Source: Azospirillum brasilense
GTDB taxonomy: Bacteria > Pseudomonadota > Alphaproteobacteria > Azospirillales > Azospirillaceae
DNA: 64,000 nt
Reading direction: 5' to 3'
Assembly (NCBI RefSeq): GCF_007827795.1
Contig: NZ_VITI01000003.1
Location: 404,090 to 468,089 of the forward strand
Shown: positions 62,082 through 64,000 of the stretch, in pieces
Numbering within the stretch: the stretch's first letter is position 1
Layout: every line of letters begins with the position of its first letter
Position numbers and translations under genes: made by a program
Notes under the pieces: generated by a model
What the model saw: the letters and a program-made list of their open reading frames with translations, nothing else
Databases searched by the model: none
Told to the model about the DNA's origin: nothing

Positions 62082-62855
62082 TCAGCTGGGCTTGTAGGCC
62101 GCCTTCGCCTCGGGCATCAGCTTTTGCAGCGCGGCGATGCGGTCCGTCGTGCCGGGGTGGGTGGACATGAAGGTGGGCTGCTCGCCCCCGGCCTGCTTCA
62201 TGTTCTGCCACAGCTCGATGGCTGCCTGCGGGTCGTAGCCGGCGCGGGCCATCATCAGCAGCCCGGCTCGGTCGGCCGCCAGTTCCTGGTTGCGGGAATA
62301 GGGCAGCAGCAGGCCGTATTGCGCGCCGGTGCCCAGCGCCGCGGCGATCATCTCACTGCCGCCGACCCCGCTCGCCCCGGCCACGGCCCCCAGGATGCTC
62401 GTGCCGGCGTCGGTGGCCATCTGGGTGCTCACCCGCTCGGCGGCGTGACCTTCCAGATTGTGGGCGATCTCGTGGCCGATGACCGCGGCGAGTTGCGCGT
62501 CGGTCTTGGCGTACTGGAAGAGGCCTTCATAGACGCCGATCTTCTGGCCTGGCAGGGCGAAGGCGTTGGCCTCCTGGCCCTGGAACACGCGCACCTCCCA
62601 ACCCGCGGGGTCGAGCGAGGCGGCGCGCAGCAGCCGGGCCGAAATCTGCTCGGCACGGCGCTGATAGCTGGCGTTGGCGGTGGCCGGGGTCGACTGGATC
62701 AGGCGCTGCCAGTCCTGCTGGCCGAGTTCGACGAGCTGTTCCTGCGAGACGAGGTTCAGCCCGAGCCCCGTCGAGTTTCCGGCGCATCCGGCCAGCGCCA
62801 GGGACCCGGCCAGAGCCGCGGCAAGGCACAGGGGTCGGACGGTCATGGTCGGCAT
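62082..62855 (-). CDS. M48-family zinc metalloprotease lipoprotein
   Basis: 257-aa periplasmic protease anchored as a lipoprotein: lipobox LAGC with Cys24 after a hydrophobic leader. The zinc motif is HEIAH (128-132), and the third ligand is probably Glu in NQELAADRAG (about 190-200). Related LoiP/YcaL-type proteases act on misfolded outer-membrane proteins. The ATG at 62855 follows GGAGGA. It faces away from the divergent gene at 63251; no operon partner is visible. Confidence 0.93.
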   Translation of the reverse strand: MPTMTVRPLCLAAALAGSLALAGCAGNSTGLGLNLVSQEQLVELGQQDWQRLIQSTPATANASYQRRAEQISARLLRAASLDPAGWEVRVFQGQEANAFALPGQKIGVYEGLFQYAKTDAQLAAVIGHEIAHNLEGHAAERVSTQMATDAGTSILGAVAGASGVGGSEMIAAALGTGAQYGLLLPYSRNQELAADRAGLLMMARAGYDPQAAIELWQNMKQAGGEQPTFMSTHPGTTDRIAALQKLMPEAKAAYKPS

Positions 62856-63250
62856 TTCTGTTCCTCCGTTGTGGTTCTGTCCGCCGCATCCTATCCGACG
62901 GCGGATGGGCTGTGCCGGGGCAATTCGGTGGTCATAATTCTGGTGGCCCTGAGTTTGGTGGCCCAGAGCTTGGCAATCGTGTTGTTGGAGTCGCAACGTT
63001 TCGCGGTGCCGGATGTTGCCCCCGATCCAGCCGATACGGAATCAATTGGAGAGGCGAGTGCCGGGCGGGGAGCGACATGGGGGCGATTAGACGTCTAATA
63101 GCGTCTCGGCCCGTCCTCCCCCGGCCGTGCCATTCTGTGGATATCCTCTCAAGAGCCTTCTCAACCGCCCGCGCGATTCCATGTATAGTCGGTCTTGTAG
63201 GCCGGTGGTGCGATGGCATCGCCGCGGGTGGATGGCGGCAGGAGGAACGG
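62856..63250. other. Divergent intergenic region with palindrome ATTAGACGTCTAAT
   Basis: 395 bp between two divergent genes. It contains a perfect 14-bp palindrome (63086-63099) and three imperfect 15-bp units with core GGTGG(C/T)C at 62924-62968. The leading part of a plus-strand open frame runs across it, but the better start for the downstream protein is at 63251. No other gene is seen. Confidence 0.45.
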
Positions 63251-63943
63251 GTGACGACGCTCAAGGAATTCGAAGAAGCCTTGAAGACGGCGGGCAACAC
63301 GGAGGCCCTGGAGATCCTGGGCAAGCTTCGGGAGCGTGACAAGGCCCAGCGGTCGATCCGCCCGGCGCGACGCGTCGTCGGCAAGAAGATGACGCCCGAA
63401 CTCGCCGCGCAGATCCTGGAGCTTCATCGCACCACCGACATGACCCAGCAGGAAATCGCTTTCCAGCTCGGCGTCAACCAGGGCCGCGTGAACGAGGTCA
63501 TCAAGCGCGGCAAGTGGCTGAACGACGACCCCAACGCGCCGGAGGCCGTCGCCCGCGACAAGGCCAAGGCCCGCGCCAAGGACGGGGTGGGCATCGATCC
63601 GCGCCCCACCCGCCCGAAGAAGAAAAAGGCGGCCAAGCCGGACGAGGAACCGGCGGTCGAGGCGGTCCAGGAGGCCGTGGCGGAGGACGTGCCGCCCGTC
63701 GAAGCTCCGGCTGTGGAAGAACCGGCACATCCCCCTGAGCCGGTCGCGGTGACCCCGACCGCTCCCGTTCCCGAACCGGCTCCTCTGGAGCGGGTGGAGA
63801 TGGCCCTGAATCCGGACGCCCAGGATACGACGGCCCAGGATCAATCAGCCGAAGACAAGCCGGTCACGGAAAAGGCCCCCAAGGAGAAGAAGAAAAAGCG
63901 CAAGGCCGGGCCGCCGGCGCAGCTTCTCTTCGACGGGCTGTAA
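63251..63943 (+). CDS. HTH protein with long Ala/Pro/Glu/Lys-rich tail
   Basis: 230-aa protein starting at GTG 63251 (GGAGG five nt upstream). The N-terminal 100 residues contain FEEALKTAGNTEALEILGKL, a basic patch RRVVGKKMTPELAAQILE, and a helix-turn-helix TQQEIAFQLGVNQGRVNEVI followed by KRGKWLNDDP. The remaining 130 residues are low-complexity: basic runs (RPKKKKAAK, KEKKKKRKAG) around an acidic Pro/Ala/Glu spacer, probably disordered and nucleic-acid-binding. I do not recognise a named family; the HTH resembles conserved phage and alphaproteobacterial DNA-binding proteins. The long open frame starting far upstream at 62912 is probably not used. Confidence 0.75.
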   Translation: MTTLKEFEEALKTAGNTEALEILGKLRERDKAQRSIRPARRVVGKKMTPELAAQILELHRTTDMTQQEIAFQLGVNQGRVNEVIKRGKWLNDDPNAPEAVARDKAKARAKDGVGIDPRPTRPKKKKAAKPDEEPAVEAVQEAVAEDVPPVEAPAVEEPAHPPEPVAVTPTAPVPEPAPLERVEMALNPDAQDTTAQDQSAEDKPVTEKAPKEKKKKRKAGPPAQLLFDGL

Positions 63944-63951
63944 GGCGCCGG

Positions 63952-64000
63952 TCAGCCGCGGCGGGGCTGCCACCAGCGGGCCAGGAAGCCCAGCCCGGCG
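63952..64000 (-). CDS. 3' end of an unidentified minus-strand gene (partial)
   Basis: Reading the minus strand, the last codons before the edge give AGLGFLARWWQPRRG and a TGA at 63952-63954. A hydrophobic run ending in WWQPRRG suggests the C-terminus of a membrane protein. Too little is present to name it, and the frame could be chance. Confidence 0.3.
   Translation of the reverse strand, partial: AGLGFLARWWQPRRG

Noticed and set aside
62912..63250. N-terminal extension of the HTH protein
   Set aside because: The extension is low-complexity (Gly/Pro repeats) and crosses a palindromic promoter region; a GTG with a good ribosome-binding site at 63251 is preferred.

Overview
The window looks like part of a secondary replicon (chromid or megaplasmid) of a high-GC alphaproteobacterium, most probably Azospirillum or a close Rhodospirillales relative. 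This rests on GC-rich codon use throughout, the types of proteins encoded (two-partner secretion, hybrid kinases, HD-GYP, Hut, Ttr) and replicon maintenance modules in place of a chromosomal dnaA-type origin. The genus is an inference from style; no marker here fixes it. Replication and segregation are encoded in two separated places: an iteron array (22517-23102) with a Rep initiator (23185-24402), and about 36 kb away a parAB operon (60003-61911) bracketed by two copies of an AT-centred palindrome that I propose as parS. A tRNA-Trp gene (9753-9828) on the same replicon would favour 'chromid' over dispensable plasmid.

Layout. 1-8.8 kb: a two-partner secretion pair, a very large filamentous-haemagglutinin-like exoprotein (running off the left edge) and its TpsB transporter. 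9.75 kb: tRNA-Trp. 10.2-20.8 kb: a tightly packed plus-strand cluster (sigma factor, patatin, alanine-racemase-like protein, ABC-type binding protein, a sensor-MFS fusion, GNAT acetyltransferase, membrane adenylate/guanylate cyclase, DctP-type binding protein). Neither binding protein has its usual permease here, both large membrane proteins carry extracytoplasmic sensor regions, and most genes overlap by 4 bp. This is my best candidate for an undescribed system. 20.8-24.4 kb: replication module. 24.4-25.5 kb: ohr-ohrR organic peroxide defence with two operator-like palindromes. 25.6-26.9 kb: an LprI-like secreted protein and a small protein. 27.0-31.4 kb: an HD-GYP response regulator and hybrid histidine kinase operon. 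31.5-34.6 kb: a proVWX-type betaine/proline transporter.

35.2-37.9 kb: an M3 oligopeptidase and HutD. 37.9-38.5 kb: a secreted LprI-MliC double lysozyme-inhibitor-like protein. 38.8-45.6 kb: a histidine-catabolism and amino-acid-uptake locus: hutG-hutF-iclR on the minus strand, diverging from an amino-acid ABC transporter and an MFS gene, with two near-identical GTTTT-N5-CAAAAC palindromes between them. 45.7-46.8 kb: a RecD/Dda-like helicase. 47.0-52.0 kb: ttrBCA tetrathionate-reductase-type operon. 52.2-54.0 kb: class A beta-lactamase with a divergent AmpR-like regulator. 54.1-59.9 kb: aldo/keto reductase, chemoreceptor, SbmA/YddA-type membrane protein without ATPase, and HPP-CBS membrane protein. 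60.0-62.0 kb: parAB with palindromes. 62.1-64 kb: an M48 lipoprotein protease, a conserved HTH protein with a long Ala/Pro/Lys-rich tail, and the 3' tip of another gene.

Taken together the replicon carries environmental-interface functions (adhesion, stress, osmoprotection, respiration on sulfur compounds, amino-acid scavenging, signalling) alongside its own maintenance genes. No insertion sequences, integrases, phage structural genes or CRISPR arrays were recognised.
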